51,440 bases of DNA from an uncultured Oscillospiraceae bacterium. GTDB lineage: Bacteria > Bacillota > Clostridia > Oscillospirales > Acutalibacteraceae. Below the pieces are notes generated by a model. That model ran no database searches. It was not told the origin of the DNA and saw only the letters and a list, made by a program, of their open reading frames with translations. The stretch is from NCBI GenBank assembly GCA_900549755.1, contig URPQ01000005.1, positions 1-51,440 of the forward strand, in the 5' to 3' direction. The position numbers and the translations under genes were made by a program. Of the stretch, positions 25,518 to 33,695 are shown one piece after another. The number at the start of each line of letters is the position of its first letter. Position 1 is the first letter of the stretch.

Positions 25518-26204
25518 ATGCAATATAAAATACTTATTGTTGACGACGACGAGAACATTTGCGAGCTTTTACGCCTATACCTTGAAAAGGACGGATTTGA
25601 CACCGTGGTAGCCGGTGACGGCGAGCAGGCGGTTGAATATGCAACCAAATATTCGCCAGACCTTATTTTGCTGGATATAATGCTGCCAAAGCTTGACGGC
25701 TGGCAGGTTTGCCGTGAAATTCGCAAAACGAGCGAAACGCCTATAATAATGCTTACCGCAAAGGGTGAAACCTTTGATAAAATACTGGGGCTGGAGCTTG
25801 GCGCCGATGATTATGTAAGCAAGCCGTTTGACACAAAAGAGGTAATTGCAAGAATCAAAGCGGTGCTGAGAAGAACCCACGACAGCGATAAAAGCTCGCA
25901 GATAAACGAGGTAAGGTATGATAAGCTGCGCATAAACCTTACAAATTATGAGCTTGAGGTAAACGGCGTTAAAATAGACACGCCGCCTAAGGAGCTTGAG
26001 CTTATTTATCACCTGGCAAGCAACCCGAACAGGGTTTACACGAGGGATCAGCTGCTGGATGAGGTTTGGGGCTTTGATTATTACGGTGATTCCCGAACGG
26101 TTGACGTGCACGTTAAACGGCTTCGTGAAAAGCTTGAAAATGTTTCCGATGAATGGTCGCTTAAAACTGTTTGGGGAGTAGGCTATAAATTCGAGGTAAA
26201 ATAG
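25518..26204 (+). CDS. Response regulator, OmpR/PhoB family
   Basis: A 228-residue two-domain transcription factor. The receiver domain (1-115) has the acidic patch D9-D11, phosphoacceptor D53 in LILLDIMLPKLDGWQV, the conserved Thr in MLTAKGE, and Lys in SKPFD. The winged-helix domain (about 130-228) has the DQLLDEVWGFDYYGDSRTVD signature and ends VWGVGYKFEV. GAGGGG precedes the ATG. The cognate kinase gene starts 4 bases after the stop, and the HtrA-like protease that follows is a likely regulated partner, suggesting an envelope-stress system. Confidence 0.93.
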   Translation: MQYKILIVDDDENICELLRLYLEKDGFDTVVAGDGEQAVEYATKYSPDLILLDIMLPKLDGWQVCREIRKTSETPIIMLTAKGETFDKILGLELGADDYVSKPFDTKEVIARIKAVLRRTHDSDKSSQINEVRYDKLRINLTNYELEVNGVKIDTPPKELELIYHLASNPNRVYTRDQLLDEVWGFDYYGDSRTVDVHVKRLREKLENVSDEWSLKTVWGVGYKFEVK

Positions 26205-26208
26205 TTTT

Positions 26209-27630
26209 ATGAGGCTGAAGCTTTTTAAAAAGTATTTTTTTACAACCGCGCTGATAATTATTTTCAGCCTGACTGTAATGATGATGATACTTTCCTTTGT
26301 TCTTAATAATTATCTTTCAAGAACAAAATATGAAACGCTTGGTAAATGCTCTGCCGAGGCGGCTGACTATATAACCGAAATGGCGGGGGGAGAAATTAAA
26401 AAGGAGGACCTTTTTAAAACTCTCAACGTGCTGTCGGATGTGGCGGATGTAGATATTTTTCTCGCGGACAATAAGGGACAGGTGGTTTTGTGCAGCTGCA
26501 CGGAATGGAACGAGAAAGGCGAGTGCTACCATTCGGAGCAGCTTATTCCCGAGGAAGAGCTGAATACCGAAAGCGAAAAATCCTTTAAGCTTAAAACGCT
26601 TAATATTTACAGAACCCCGCACTATGTTGTTTCAAAGCAGGTTAAAAACGAAAGCGGTACTGTTGTGGGAACAGTATTCAGCACAGCGCCGCTTTCTTCA
26701 ATACGCCAGCTTATGACTACAGTAACAAAGCTTTACCTGCTCTCGGCGGCTATTCCGCTTATTATAATGTTTTTCGCGCTGTATGCTATGACCTACAAGC
26801 TTACAAAGCCGCTCAAGCAAATGTCAGAGGCTTCAAAGGCTATGGCAAAGGGCGATTTTTCAAAGCGCATACCTGTAACGAGCGACGACGAAATAGGCGA
26901 GCTTGCGGTTTCGTTCAACCAGATGACAAATTCGCTGGTGCAGCTTGAGGGAATGAGAAAAAGCTTTGTTGCAAATGTATCGCACGAGCTTAAAACACCT
27001 ATGACCACAATAGGCGGCTTTATTGACGGAATACTTGACGGCACTATTGAGCCAGAAAAGCAAAGCTATTATTTGCAGATAGTATCCGACGAGGTGCGCA
27101 GGCTTTCGCGCCTTGTGCAGTCAATGCTGAGTATGGCAAAGCTGGAATCGGGCGAATTTGTTTTAAAGCCTGAGCTTTTCGATTTCAGAGAGCTGCTTTG
27201 CACAATAGTTGTAAGTCAGGAGCAGCGAATAGAGGCTGCCAAGCTTAATATTACGGGGCTTGACGAAATTCAAAGCGTTTCGGTAAACGCCGATAAGGAT
27301 TTGATTCATCAGGTCATATATAATCTGGTGGATAATGCCGTAAAATTCACAAATGAAACGGGCACTATTGATTTTAAGGTGAAAACCGACAGTAAAAAGC
27401 TTACCTTTACCATAACTAACACGGGAAAGGGTATTCCCGAAAGCGAATTGCCCTATGTTTTTGAAAGGTTTTACAAGGTGGATAAATCACGCTCGGCAAA
27501 TAAAAGCAGCACAGGTTTGGGGCTTTATATTGTTAAAACAATTGTAAAAGCGCACGGCGGCAGCATTACGGCGGCAAGCCGAGAAAATCAGTTTACAGCC
27601 TTTAGCGTGGTATTACCTCTTAATAATTAA
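26209..27630 (+). CDS. Sensor histidine kinase (HAMP, HisKA, HATPase)
   Basis: A 473-residue membrane kinase with helices at about 10-32 and 172-195 around an extracellular sensor of about 140 residues, which contains three cysteines in LCSCTEWNEKGEC. A HAMP linker follows (about 195-247), then the phosphorylated H259 in VSHELKTPMTT, an N-box, and G-boxes including STGLGLYIVK. It is partner of the response regulator just upstream. The extracellular cysteines could respond to redox state; that is a guess. It ends 15 bases before the protease gene. Confidence 0.92.
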   Translation: MRLKLFKKYFFTTALIIIFSLTVMMMILSFVLNNYLSRTKYETLGKCSAEAADYITEMAGGEIKKEDLFKTLNVLSDVADVDIFLADNKGQVVLCSCTEWNEKGECYHSEQLIPEEELNTESEKSFKLKTLNIYRTPHYVVSKQVKNESGTVVGTVFSTAPLSSIRQLMTTVTKLYLLSAAIPLIIMFFALYAMTYKLTKPLKQMSEASKAMAKGDFSKRIPVTSDDEIGELAVSFNQMTNSLVQLEGMRKSFVANVSHELKTPMTTIGGFIDGILDGTIEPEKQSYYLQIVSDEVRRLSRLVQSMLSMAKLESGEFVLKPELFDFRELLCTIVVSQEQRIEAAKLNITGLDEIQSVSVNADKDLIHQVIYNLVDNAVKFTNETGTIDFKVKTDSKKLTFTITNTGKGIPESELPYVFERFYKVDKSRSANKSSTGLGLYIVKTIVKAHGGSITAASRENQFTAFSVVLPLNN

Positions 27631-27645
27631 GGAGCAGAAATAATT

Positions 27646-29091
27646 ATGGACAATATGTTTGAAAACAAAAATACGGAGGAGCTGAACAGCCAACCCGCAG
27701 CCGAGGATATAAAGCCGGAAACGCCGGCTGAACCCGAAAACACGGAAATACAGCCCGAAAACACCGCTCAGGCACAGCCTGATGACGCTGCACCCGCAGC
27801 CGAAATTGCACCTGAGCCGCAGGAAATTCCCGATGTGCCTTACGGAGTGAATAATATTGGGGATCTTACTCCGCCGAATACCATAAACTACACGCCTGTT
27901 AAGCCTATGGGCGATTATAAGCCCGTAAGCCGCGGTTTAAAATACTTTGCGGCGGTGCTGGCAGGAATTATCCTATTAACGGCGGCGTCCGCCGGGGGCT
28001 ATTTTCTGGGCAGGAGCAGCGTTCGTTCCACAGGGGATAAAAACGCGAAGATAGAGCTTGCGGCAAAGCCTGCCAAAACGGATGAGAAAACCGCTGCCGA
28101 GGTTTATGAGGATGTTAAGCAGTCGGTTGTGGGCATAATGGTTTACAATACCGCCGGAAAGGGCTCGCAGGCGAGCGGCGTTTTTTACAGCAGCGACGGC
28201 TATATTGTTACCAACGACCATATTTACGCTGAGGTGCCCTCGGCTAAGTTTAAAATATACACTGCCGATAATAAGGAATACGACGCAAAGTATGTTGCGG
28301 GCGACCAGGTGAGCGACCTTGCGGTGCTTAAAATTGAGGGCAGCGGCTTTAAGGCGGCGCAATTCGGCGATTCGGCTGAGCTTAATTACGGCGAAAACGT
28401 AGTGGCAATAGGCAGACCGAGCGACGCTACTGACGCCTCCAGCATTACAAAGGGCATTATTTCATCAGTTGCAAGGCGTGTGCGCACCACCTCAAATTAT
28501 TCGGCAAAGCTTATTCAGACCGACAGTGCCATTAACCCCGGCAGCTCGGGCGGCGCGCTTGTCAATATGTATTCGCAGGTGGTGGGAATAACTTCATCAA
28601 AGCTTGCGGGAACCGAATATGACGCCGTGGGCTACGCAATACCCACAAGAACGGTAAAGCGCATTGTAAGCGAGCTTATAAGCAAGGGCAGGGTTGTAAG
28701 CCGCGCAAAGCTGGGAATTACCTATACCGCCATAAATTCCGTAACCGCCGAAATAAACAACTACAGCACGGTAGGACTGTATGTGGCATCGGTAGCGGAG
28801 GACAGCGACCTGCACGGAAAGGTGAACGAGGGGGACGTTATAACCCAAATTAACAATATTGAGGTAACAAGCGACGACATAGTACTTGATATAATTGAGG
28901 ATTGCTCCGCCGGGGATACGATTTCCGTAACCGTGGTTACAAAGGCGGGAGCGGAGAAGACCTTTGACGCGGTGCTTAAAGCCAATACAAGCGAATCAAG
29001 CTACAGCACAAAAGCGCCCTCAAGCGATAAGCAGGAGGACAGTAGCTCCTCAAATTCGGGCGGTACATTTAATTTCCCGTTCGGTGAATAA
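27646..29091 (+). CDS. HtrA/DegP-like serine protease with PDZ domain
   Basis: A membrane-anchored protease of 481 residues. A long Pro/Glu-rich cytoplasmic segment leads to a membrane helix (about 98-120), a trypsin-like domain with the triad H192 (VTNDHIY), D224 (SDLAVLK) and S301 (NPGSSGGAL), and a C-terminal PDZ domain (about 365-450, VGLYVASVAEDSDLHGKV and GDVITQIN). The last 25 residues are Ser/Gly-rich. HtrA enzymes degrade misfolded proteins outside the membrane. It sits directly after a two-component system, a common envelope-stress arrangement. AAGGAG precedes the ATG. Confidence 0.9.
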   Translation: MDNMFENKNTEELNSQPAAEDIKPETPAEPENTEIQPENTAQAQPDDAAPAAEIAPEPQEIPDVPYGVNNIGDLTPPNTINYTPVKPMGDYKPVSRGLKYFAAVLAGIILLTAASAGGYFLGRSSVRSTGDKNAKIELAAKPAKTDEKTAAEVYEDVKQSVVGIMVYNTAGKGSQASGVFYSSDGYIVTNDHIYAEVPSAKFKIYTADNKEYDAKYVAGDQVSDLAVLKIEGSGFKAAQFGDSAELNYGENVVAIGRPSDATDASSITKGIISSVARRVRTTSNYSAKLIQTDSAINPGSSGGALVNMYSQVVGITSSKLAGTEYDAVGYAIPTRTVKRIVSELISKGRVVSRAKLGITYTAINSVTAEINNYSTVGLYVASVAEDSDLHGKVNEGDVITQINNIEVTSDDIVLDIIEDCSAGDTISVTVVTKAGAEKTFDAVLKANTSESSYSTKAPSSDKQEDSSSSNSGGTFNFPFGE

Positions 29092-29111
29092 GTTCAGTAA
29101 CACTTAATAAT

Positions 29112-29150
29112 AAACGCCATAAACTGTATTGAACGGCTTATGGCGTTTTT
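29112..29150 (+). terminator. Terminator after protease gene (hairpin 1 of cluster)
   Basis: AAACGCCATAA (29112-29122) pairs with TTATGGCGTTT around a 15-nt loop, followed by T residues. A near-identical copy occurs at 29384-29424. Confidence 0.8.
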
Positions 29151-29383
29151 AGTTTGCCGATAAACCCTAATAAAACCCTATTTTTGCGGCGTTTACGCCG
29201 CATCTGCGTTTTTCCGCTGACACGCGCGGCGGAAAAACACCTTGTAAGCGAAAAATAGCTTAAAAAGCTATTTTTCAAGGGCGCTGGGGTGGTATTGGCG
29301 GGGATAGAGTGCAGTCCGAAAATCTTTGATTTTCGAGCGAGCGGCATTCCCGTCCAAGAGCGTGTCGAATAATCGACACGCTC

Positions 29384-29424
29384 AAACGCCATAAACTGTA
29401 TTGAACAGCTTATGGCGTTTTATT
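29384..29424 (+). terminator. Second copy of the terminator, just before dpaA
   Basis: AAACGCCATAA (29384-29394) pairs with TTATGGCGTTT (29410-29420), then TATTTATTTT. It lies 27 bases before the dpaA start, so dpaA must be transcribed from a start within or after it, or by readthrough. Confidence 0.7.
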
Positions 29425-29450
29425 TATTTTGTTTTCGGGCAGGGAATTAT

Positions 29451-30242
29451 ATGAAAAAAATTACAGTTTTGGGCGGAGACAGCCGTCTTACCACCGCTGC
29501 GGAAATACTGAGGGGCTACGGTTATGAGGTTGATATTCCCGCGGCACCGTGCGAGGATGATTACAGAAGCAGTGATGTTTTGCTTTTGCCGATTCCTACA
29601 ACGCGCGACGGCGAGACGCTTGCAGCGCCTAATATCAAGAAAAAAATATATTTGGCTGATATAGCGCGCAGCACACCGGACAGTACGCTGATTCTCTCGT
29701 GCAACTATATGTTTGAGGGGAAAAGATGTATTGATTACGGCAAAAACGACGCATACTGTTTACTTAACGCCGTACCGACAGCCGAGGGCGTAATTGCACT
29801 TGCAATAGAAAAAACACCGTTTACGCTTTGGGGCAGCCGCGCACTGGTGATTGGCTGCGGCAGGGTTGGCAGAATACTGGCAGACCGATTAAAGGCGCTG
29901 GGCTGCCGCGTTACCGTGAGTGCAAGAAAGCCGGCGGATTTTGCGCTTATCTCTGCGGCAGGGTATTATACGGCGAAAACCGCGGAAATAAAAAAACACC
30001 TTAACTGCGATATTATTTTCAATACCGTTGACGTTAAGGTTATAGAGGATGATGATTTTAAAAAATGCACGGCAAGCCTTATTGTTGATTTATCAAGCAA
30101 GGGCGGCTTTAATGCTGCCGCTGCCGAGGAAAACGGAATTACGGCAATTAAGGCACCCGGTCTGCCGGGCAAAACCGCGCCGCAAACCGCGGGAGAAATT
30201 CTGGCAAGAACGGTGCGGGATATTTTAACAACTAATTTGTAA
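29451..30242 (+). CDS. dpaA: Dipicolinate synthase subunit A
   Basis: With DpaB it forms the enzyme that oxidises a dihydrodipicolinate-derived intermediate to dipicolinic acid, the calcium chelator of the spore core, made in the mother cell. The 263-residue protein has an N-terminal fold opening KKITVLGGDSRL and a Rossmann NAD(P) domain with VIGCGRVGRILADRLKALG at about 138. The start at 29451 is chosen by homology; the 39-base longer frame runs into the terminator repeat. dpaB follows after 13 bases. In Bacillus the operon depends on sigma-K; no convincing sigma-K site was found here. Confidence 0.87.
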   Translation: MKKITVLGGDSRLTTAAEILRGYGYEVDIPAAPCEDDYRSSDVLLLPIPTTRDGETLAAPNIKKKIYLADIARSTPDSTLILSCNYMFEGKRCIDYGKNDAYCLLNAVPTAEGVIALAIEKTPFTLWGSRALVIGCGRVGRILADRLKALGCRVTVSARKPADFALISAAGYYTAKTAEIKKHLNCDIIFNTVDVKVIEDDDFKKCTASLIVDLSSKGGFNAAAAEENGITAIKAPGLPGKTAPQTAGEILARTVRDILTTNL

Positions 30243-30255
30243 AGAGGAAAACGCT

Positions 30256-30828
30256 ATGAAAGATATAACACTGGGGTATGCGTTCTGCGGCTCTTTCTGC
30301 ACAATAAAAAAATCTCTTGAAGCGTTGAAAGAGCTGGCGAAAAACGATATTAAAATAATACCCATAATGTCGCAGATAGTTTATTCAACCGATACGCGTT
30401 TCGGCAGCGCGCAGGAATTGAAGGACGAGGTGGAGGAAGTATGCGGCACAAAAATAATTCATGATATTGCCGCCGCCGAGCCTATAGGTCCTAAAAATCT
30501 GCTTGATATAATTGTTGTTTCCCCCTGCACGGGAAACACAATAGCCAAAACCGCGCTGGGTGTTACCGATACGCCGGTTACAATGGCGGTAAAGGCGCAT
30601 TTGCGCAATAACAAGCCCGTGGTGCTTGCCATTGCAACAAACGACGCATTGGGCGCGTCTGCAAAGAATATAGGGCTGCTCCATAACACAAATAATATTT
30701 ATTTTGTTCCTTACCGTCAGGATGACCCGTTCGGTAAAAATAATTCGCTGGTTTGCGATTTCTCGCTTATCCCCCAAACGGTTGAAAAAGCGCTTTCGGG
30801 CGAGCAGTTACAGCCGGTAATTCTTTGA
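30256..30828 (+). CDS. dpaB: Dipicolinate synthase subunit B
   Basis: The 190-residue flavoprotein-like subunit of dipicolinate synthase. It has the flavoprotein-fold opening TLGYAFCGSFCTIKKSLEAL, IIPIMSQIVY, the phosphate-binding VVSPCTGNTIAK and ending VPYRQDDPFGKNNSLV, all characteristic of SpoVFB. Its position directly after dpaA confirms the pair. AGAGGAAA precedes the ATG. Together the two genes are strong evidence that the organism makes, or recently made, endospores. Confidence 0.92.
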   Translation: MKDITLGYAFCGSFCTIKKSLEALKELAKNDIKIIPIMSQIVYSTDTRFGSAQELKDEVEEVCGTKIIHDIAAAEPIGPKNLLDIIVVSPCTGNTIAKTALGVTDTPVTMAVKAHLRNNKPVVLAIATNDALGASAKNIGLLHNTNNIYFVPYRQDDPFGKNNSLVCDFSLIPQTVEKALSGEQLQPVIL

Positions 30829-30836
30829 AAAAGTCA

Positions 30837-30886
30837 TAAAAAAGTCTCCCATCTGTTTTGGCTTACGCCAAAACAGATGGGAGACT
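30837..30886 (-). terminator. Terminator of fucO, 20-bp perfect stem
   Basis: A 20-bp stem without mismatch (arms 30843-30862 and 30867-30886) with loop TTAC. On the minus strand it runs into TTTTTT, so it ends the fucO transcript; on the plus strand, after dpaB, it has no U-run. Confidence 0.85.
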
Positions 30887-30900
30887 AAGTGTTTAATTAT

Positions 30901-32046
30901 TTACATAAGGCTTTTGTAAAGCTCTGCAATTTCTTCAACGCTTGTGTCTCTCGGGTTGCCGGGGCGGCAAGCGTCGGCATAGGCTGATTCGGCAAGCGCC
31001 GGAATATCCTCTTCCTTAACAATGCCCTTAAGCGTGGTGGGAATGCCTACATCCTCAGCAAGCTGACGAACCGCGTCAACCGCTGCCTTGCGGTATTCTT
31101 CAACCGACATATCGTCAACGCCCTTAACGCCCATTGCCTTTGCAATGTCCTTATATTTCTCGCCGGTATACTCAGCGTTATAAGCCATTACGGTAGGCAG
31201 AAGAATTGCACAGGCTTTGCCGTGCGGCGTGTCATAATAAGCCGAAAGCGTGTGCGCCATCGAGTGGTCAACGCCGAGGCCTACGTTAGAGAAGCCCATA
31301 CCGGCAACATACTGACCTAGCGCCATACCCTCTCTGCCTTCCTTGCCGTTCTTAACAGCGTCGCGCAGAGAGCGTGCAATAATTTCGATAGCCTTAATGT
31401 GGAACATATCCGAAAGCTCCCAGGCGCCCTTGGTTATGTAGCCCTCAATTGCGTGGGTAAGCGCGTCCATACCCGTTGCGGCGGTGAGCGACGCCGGCAT
31501 AGTTGACATCATATCAGGGTCAACAACCGCTACTACCGGAATATCGTGCGCGTCAACGCAAACGAACTTACGCTTTCTCTCAACATCGGTTACAACATAG
31601 TTTATGGTAACCTCTGCGGCGGTGCCTGCCGTAGTAGGAACTGCGATTATCGGTACGCACTTATTCTTTGTGGGGGCAACGCCCTCTAATGAGCGAACGT
31701 CCGCAAACTCGGGGTTGTTTATAATAATGCCGATTGCCTTAGATGTATCCATAGAAGAGCCGCCGCCTATTGCTACTATGCAGTCGGCGCCGTATGCCTT
31801 GAACTCGGCAACGCCATGCTGTACGTTTTCAATTGTGGGGTTGGGCTTTATATCGGAATAGAGCTTGTACTCTATGCCCGCTTTTTCAAGAATATCGGTA
31901 ACCTTTTTTGAAACGCCGAATTTAACAAGATCCGGGTCGGAAGCAACAAAGACCTTTTTAAAGCCTCTGCTCTTAATTTCTTCCGGTATAGCGGCAATGG
32001 CGCCCGCGCCATGGTATGAGGTTTCATTCAACATAAATTTGTTCAT
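30901..32046 (-). CDS. fucO: Lactaldehyde reductase / iron-containing alcohol dehydrogenase
   Basis: Reduces L-lactaldehyde, from fucose or rhamnose breakdown, to 1,2-propanediol with NADH in the cytoplasm. The 381-residue protein follows E. coli FucO closely along its length: GGGSSMDTSKAIGI for NAD, NNPEFADVRSLEG, VPTTAGTAAEVTINYV, ATGMDALTHAIEGY and the metal histidines in DHSMAHTLSAYYDTPHG. A single-gene unit with its own promoter and terminator. Without fucA or rhaD in the window, another aldehyde substrate is possible. A rhamnose mutarotase gene lies in the next operon. Confidence 0.88.
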   Translation of the reverse strand: MNKFMLNETSYHGAGAIAAIPEEIKSRGFKKVFVASDPDLVKFGVSKKVTDILEKAGIEYKLYSDIKPNPTIENVQHGVAEFKAYGADCIVAIGGGSSMDTSKAIGIIINNPEFADVRSLEGVAPTKNKCVPIIAVPTTAGTAAEVTINYVVTDVERKRKFVCVDAHDIPVVAVVDPDMMSTMPASLTAATGMDALTHAIEGYITKGAWELSDMFHIKAIEIIARSLRDAVKNGKEGREGMALGQYVAGMGFSNVGLGVDHSMAHTLSAYYDTPHGKACAILLPTVMAYNAEYTGEKYKDIAKAMGVKGVDDMSVEEYRKAAVDAVRQLAEDVGIPTTLKGIVKEEDIPALAESAYADACRPGNPRDTSVEEIAELYKSLM

Positions 32047-32072
32047 AAAAATTCACCTTTTCCGTAAATTTA

Positions 32073-32107
32073 ATAAATCAGAGTAGTTTTTCAACCCTCT
32101 GATTTAT
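32073..32107 (-). promoter_or_regulatory. Inverted repeat at the fucO transcription start
   Basis: ATAAATCAGAG (32073-32083) and CTCTGATTTAT (32097-32107) form an 11-bp inverted repeat with a 13-nt centre. The right arm abuts the -10 box at 32108-32113. It could be a repressor operator over the start site or a 5' hairpin of the mRNA. Confidence 0.45.
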
Positions 32108-32135
32108 ATTATACATAAAGATTTAGATTTTTCAA
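32108..32135 (-). promoter_or_regulatory. Sigma-A promoter of fucO
   Basis: On the minus strand, TTGAAA (32130-32135) and TATAAT (32108-32113) are separated by 16 bp. Confidence 0.65.
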
Positions 32136-32156
32136 TGACAAAATAGTGAATTTTTT

Positions 32157-32621
32157 TTAAACCGTTAAATCGGCAAAATTCGCCCCGATAAAATTGGCTA
32201 ACTTTTCGGGTGAGACCTTTACCTGAAATCCGACTTTGCCTGCACTTACATAGAAAAATTCACGCCCTTTGGCACTTTCGTCAATAACGGTTTTGAATTT
32301 TTTCTTCATACCCACAGGGGAGCAGCCGCCGTGAATATAGCCCGTAAGCGGCAAAAGCTCCTTTTGCTTTAACATTGAAACGGATTTTGCCCCAACCGCG
32401 CGCGCCGCCGCTTTTAAATCAAGTGTTTCGGCAACGGGTATTACAAACACAAAGTGTTCCTTATCGCCCGATTCGGTAACAAGTGTTTTAAAAACACAAG
32501 CGGGGTCTTCGCCCAAAACCTCGGCTATTTTTACCCCCTCGGTAAGCTCGGGCGAATAGGAAAACGGCTCATATACAATTTTTTCCTTATCAAGCACCCG
32601 CATTACGTTTGTTTTTACCAT
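32157..32621 (-). CDS. ybaK: Cys-tRNA(Pro)/Cys-tRNA deacylase
   Basis: A single-domain trans-editing protein of 154 residues that hydrolyses tRNA-Pro wrongly charged with cysteine. YbaK/EbsC family marks are FKTLVTESGDKEHFVFVIP, the conserved Lys in that first segment, and GGCSPVGMKKKF. It is the last gene of the minus-strand nag operon, overlapping the nagA stop by one base, though its function has no obvious link to amino sugars. Confidence 0.88.
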   Translation of the reverse strand: MVKTNVMRVLDKEKIVYEPFSYSPELTEGVKIAEVLGEDPACVFKTLVTESGDKEHFVFVIPVAETLDLKAAARAVGAKSVSMLKQKELLPLTGYIHGGCSPVGMKKKFKTVIDESAKGREFFYVSAGKVGFQVKVSPEKLANFIGANFADLTV

Positions 32622-33682
32622 TACTTAAACACTTCTCCGTTAATAATAACCGTTTTAAGGTTAATATCCTTATCCACTATAAGCATATCCGCGTCAAAGC
32701 CCGCCTTTATCTGCCCCTTGCTTACGCCGAGCATTTCGGCAGGCGTGCGGGAAGCCATTCTCACCGCGTCGTCAAACGGTATTCCGAATTTTACCGCAGT
32801 TTTAACGCAGTCAAGCAGCGTTGCGCTGCTGCCCGCTATAGTGCCGTCGGCAAGGCGCGCCGCGCCGTCCCTTAAAAATACTTTCAGCCCGCCCGATTCA
32901 TATTCGCCGTCAGGAAGCCCCGCGCTCCTTATGCTGTCGCTTATAAGGGTCATACGGTCAGCGCCGAACATTTTATAGGTAGCAAGGACCACGGGCTTAG
33001 AAATGTGAAAGCCGTCGCATATTATCTGCGCGTAAATATGATTTACAAACCCCGCGCCGATAGGTCCGGGGTTGCGGTGGTGAAACGGCGGCATTGCGTT
33101 ATAAATGTGGGTAAGGCAGTCAGCCCCGTTTTTAATCGCCTCGTCGGCGGTATCAAAATCACAATCCGTATGACCTATAGATAGTATACAATCGGGCGTT
33201 ACGGCTTTTATAAATTCCATACTGCCGGGTCTTTCGGGGGCTAACGTTATCATTTTAACGTTTTTAAACTGCGCAAATTCCTCTACAGAGGGGTTCTTTA
33301 TATATTTCTCATTCTGCGCGCCCTTGTGCTTTTCGGAAATATAGGGTCCCTCAAAATGAAAGCCCAAAATATTCGCTCCCGCAAAATCAGTCTTTGCGTT
33401 TACCACCTTTAAAAGGCTGTCATACCCCATTGTCATGGTGGTGGGCAGAAAGGAGGTTGTGCCGTGCTCCGCGTAAAAGCGGCACATAGGCTCAAAATCC
33501 GCGTCCATAGTGTCCATACCTATGCAGCCGTGGGTGTGTACGTCTATAAGCCCCGGTATAAGGCGGCAACCATCGGCGTTAATATCGCCGTCCTTTCGGT
33601 TTTCTTCAACCGCCGCAATTTTGCCGTTCTCAGTCACAACGGTTTTTAATTCGCCGTTTATTTCGGCATTATAAATAATCAT
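32621..33682 (-). CDS. nagA: N-acetylglucosamine-6-phosphate deacetylase
   Basis: Removes the acetyl group from GlcNAc-6-phosphate in the cytoplasm. The 353-residue amidohydrolase has the metal-site motifs DVHTHGCIGMD and FHFEGPYI, then SIGHTDCDF and a downstream HIYNAMPPFHHRNPG, and the catalytic Asp in LISDSI. It follows nagB after 13 bases in the order nagB-nagA, as expected for amino-sugar use or cell-wall recycling. No GlcNAc phosphotransferase gene is in the window. Confidence 0.93.
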   Translation of the reverse strand: MIIYNAEINGELKTVVTENGKIAAVEENRKDGDINADGCRLIPGLIDVHTHGCIGMDTMDADFEPMCRFYAEHGTTSFLPTTMTMGYDSLLKVVNAKTDFAGANILGFHFEGPYISEKHKGAQNEKYIKNPSVEEFAQFKNVKMITLAPERPGSMEFIKAVTPDCILSIGHTDCDFDTADEAIKNGADCLTHIYNAMPPFHHRNPGPIGAGFVNHIYAQIICDGFHISKPVVLATYKMFGADRMTLISDSIRSAGLPDGEYESGGLKVFLRDGAARLADGTIAGSSATLLDCVKTAVKFGIPFDDAVRMASRTPAEMLGVSKGQIKAGFDADMLIVDKDINLKTVIINGEVFK

Positions 33683-33695
33683 ACTGCCGCCCGCC

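Larger units (their letters stand above)
29112..29424. repeat. Cluster of six perfect hairpins bounded by a duplicated terminator
   Basis: This gene-free stretch holds six hairpin stems without mismatch. They are the terminator at 29112-29150; GCGGCG/CGCCGC (29186-29201); GTTTTTCCGC/GCGGAAAAAC (29208-29238); GAAAAATAGCTT/AAGCTATTTTTC (29250-29276); CGAAAATC/GATTTTCG (29317-29335) and GAGCGTGTCGA/TCGACACGCTC (29358-29383). A second copy of the terminator at 29384-29424 closes the block. The two terminator copies form a direct repeat of about 36 nt with one clear change. It looks like an inserted small repeat element or a structured RNA; no open frame in it looks coding. Confidence 0.7.

Noticed and set aside
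29138..29392. Minus-strand 84-codon frame in the hairpin cluster
   Set aside because: It runs through five perfect hairpins and has no ribosome site; the structure explains the bases better than coding does.
29112..29424. CRISPR array
   Set aside because: The hairpins differ from one another and there are no regular repeats with unique spacers; no cas genes are present.
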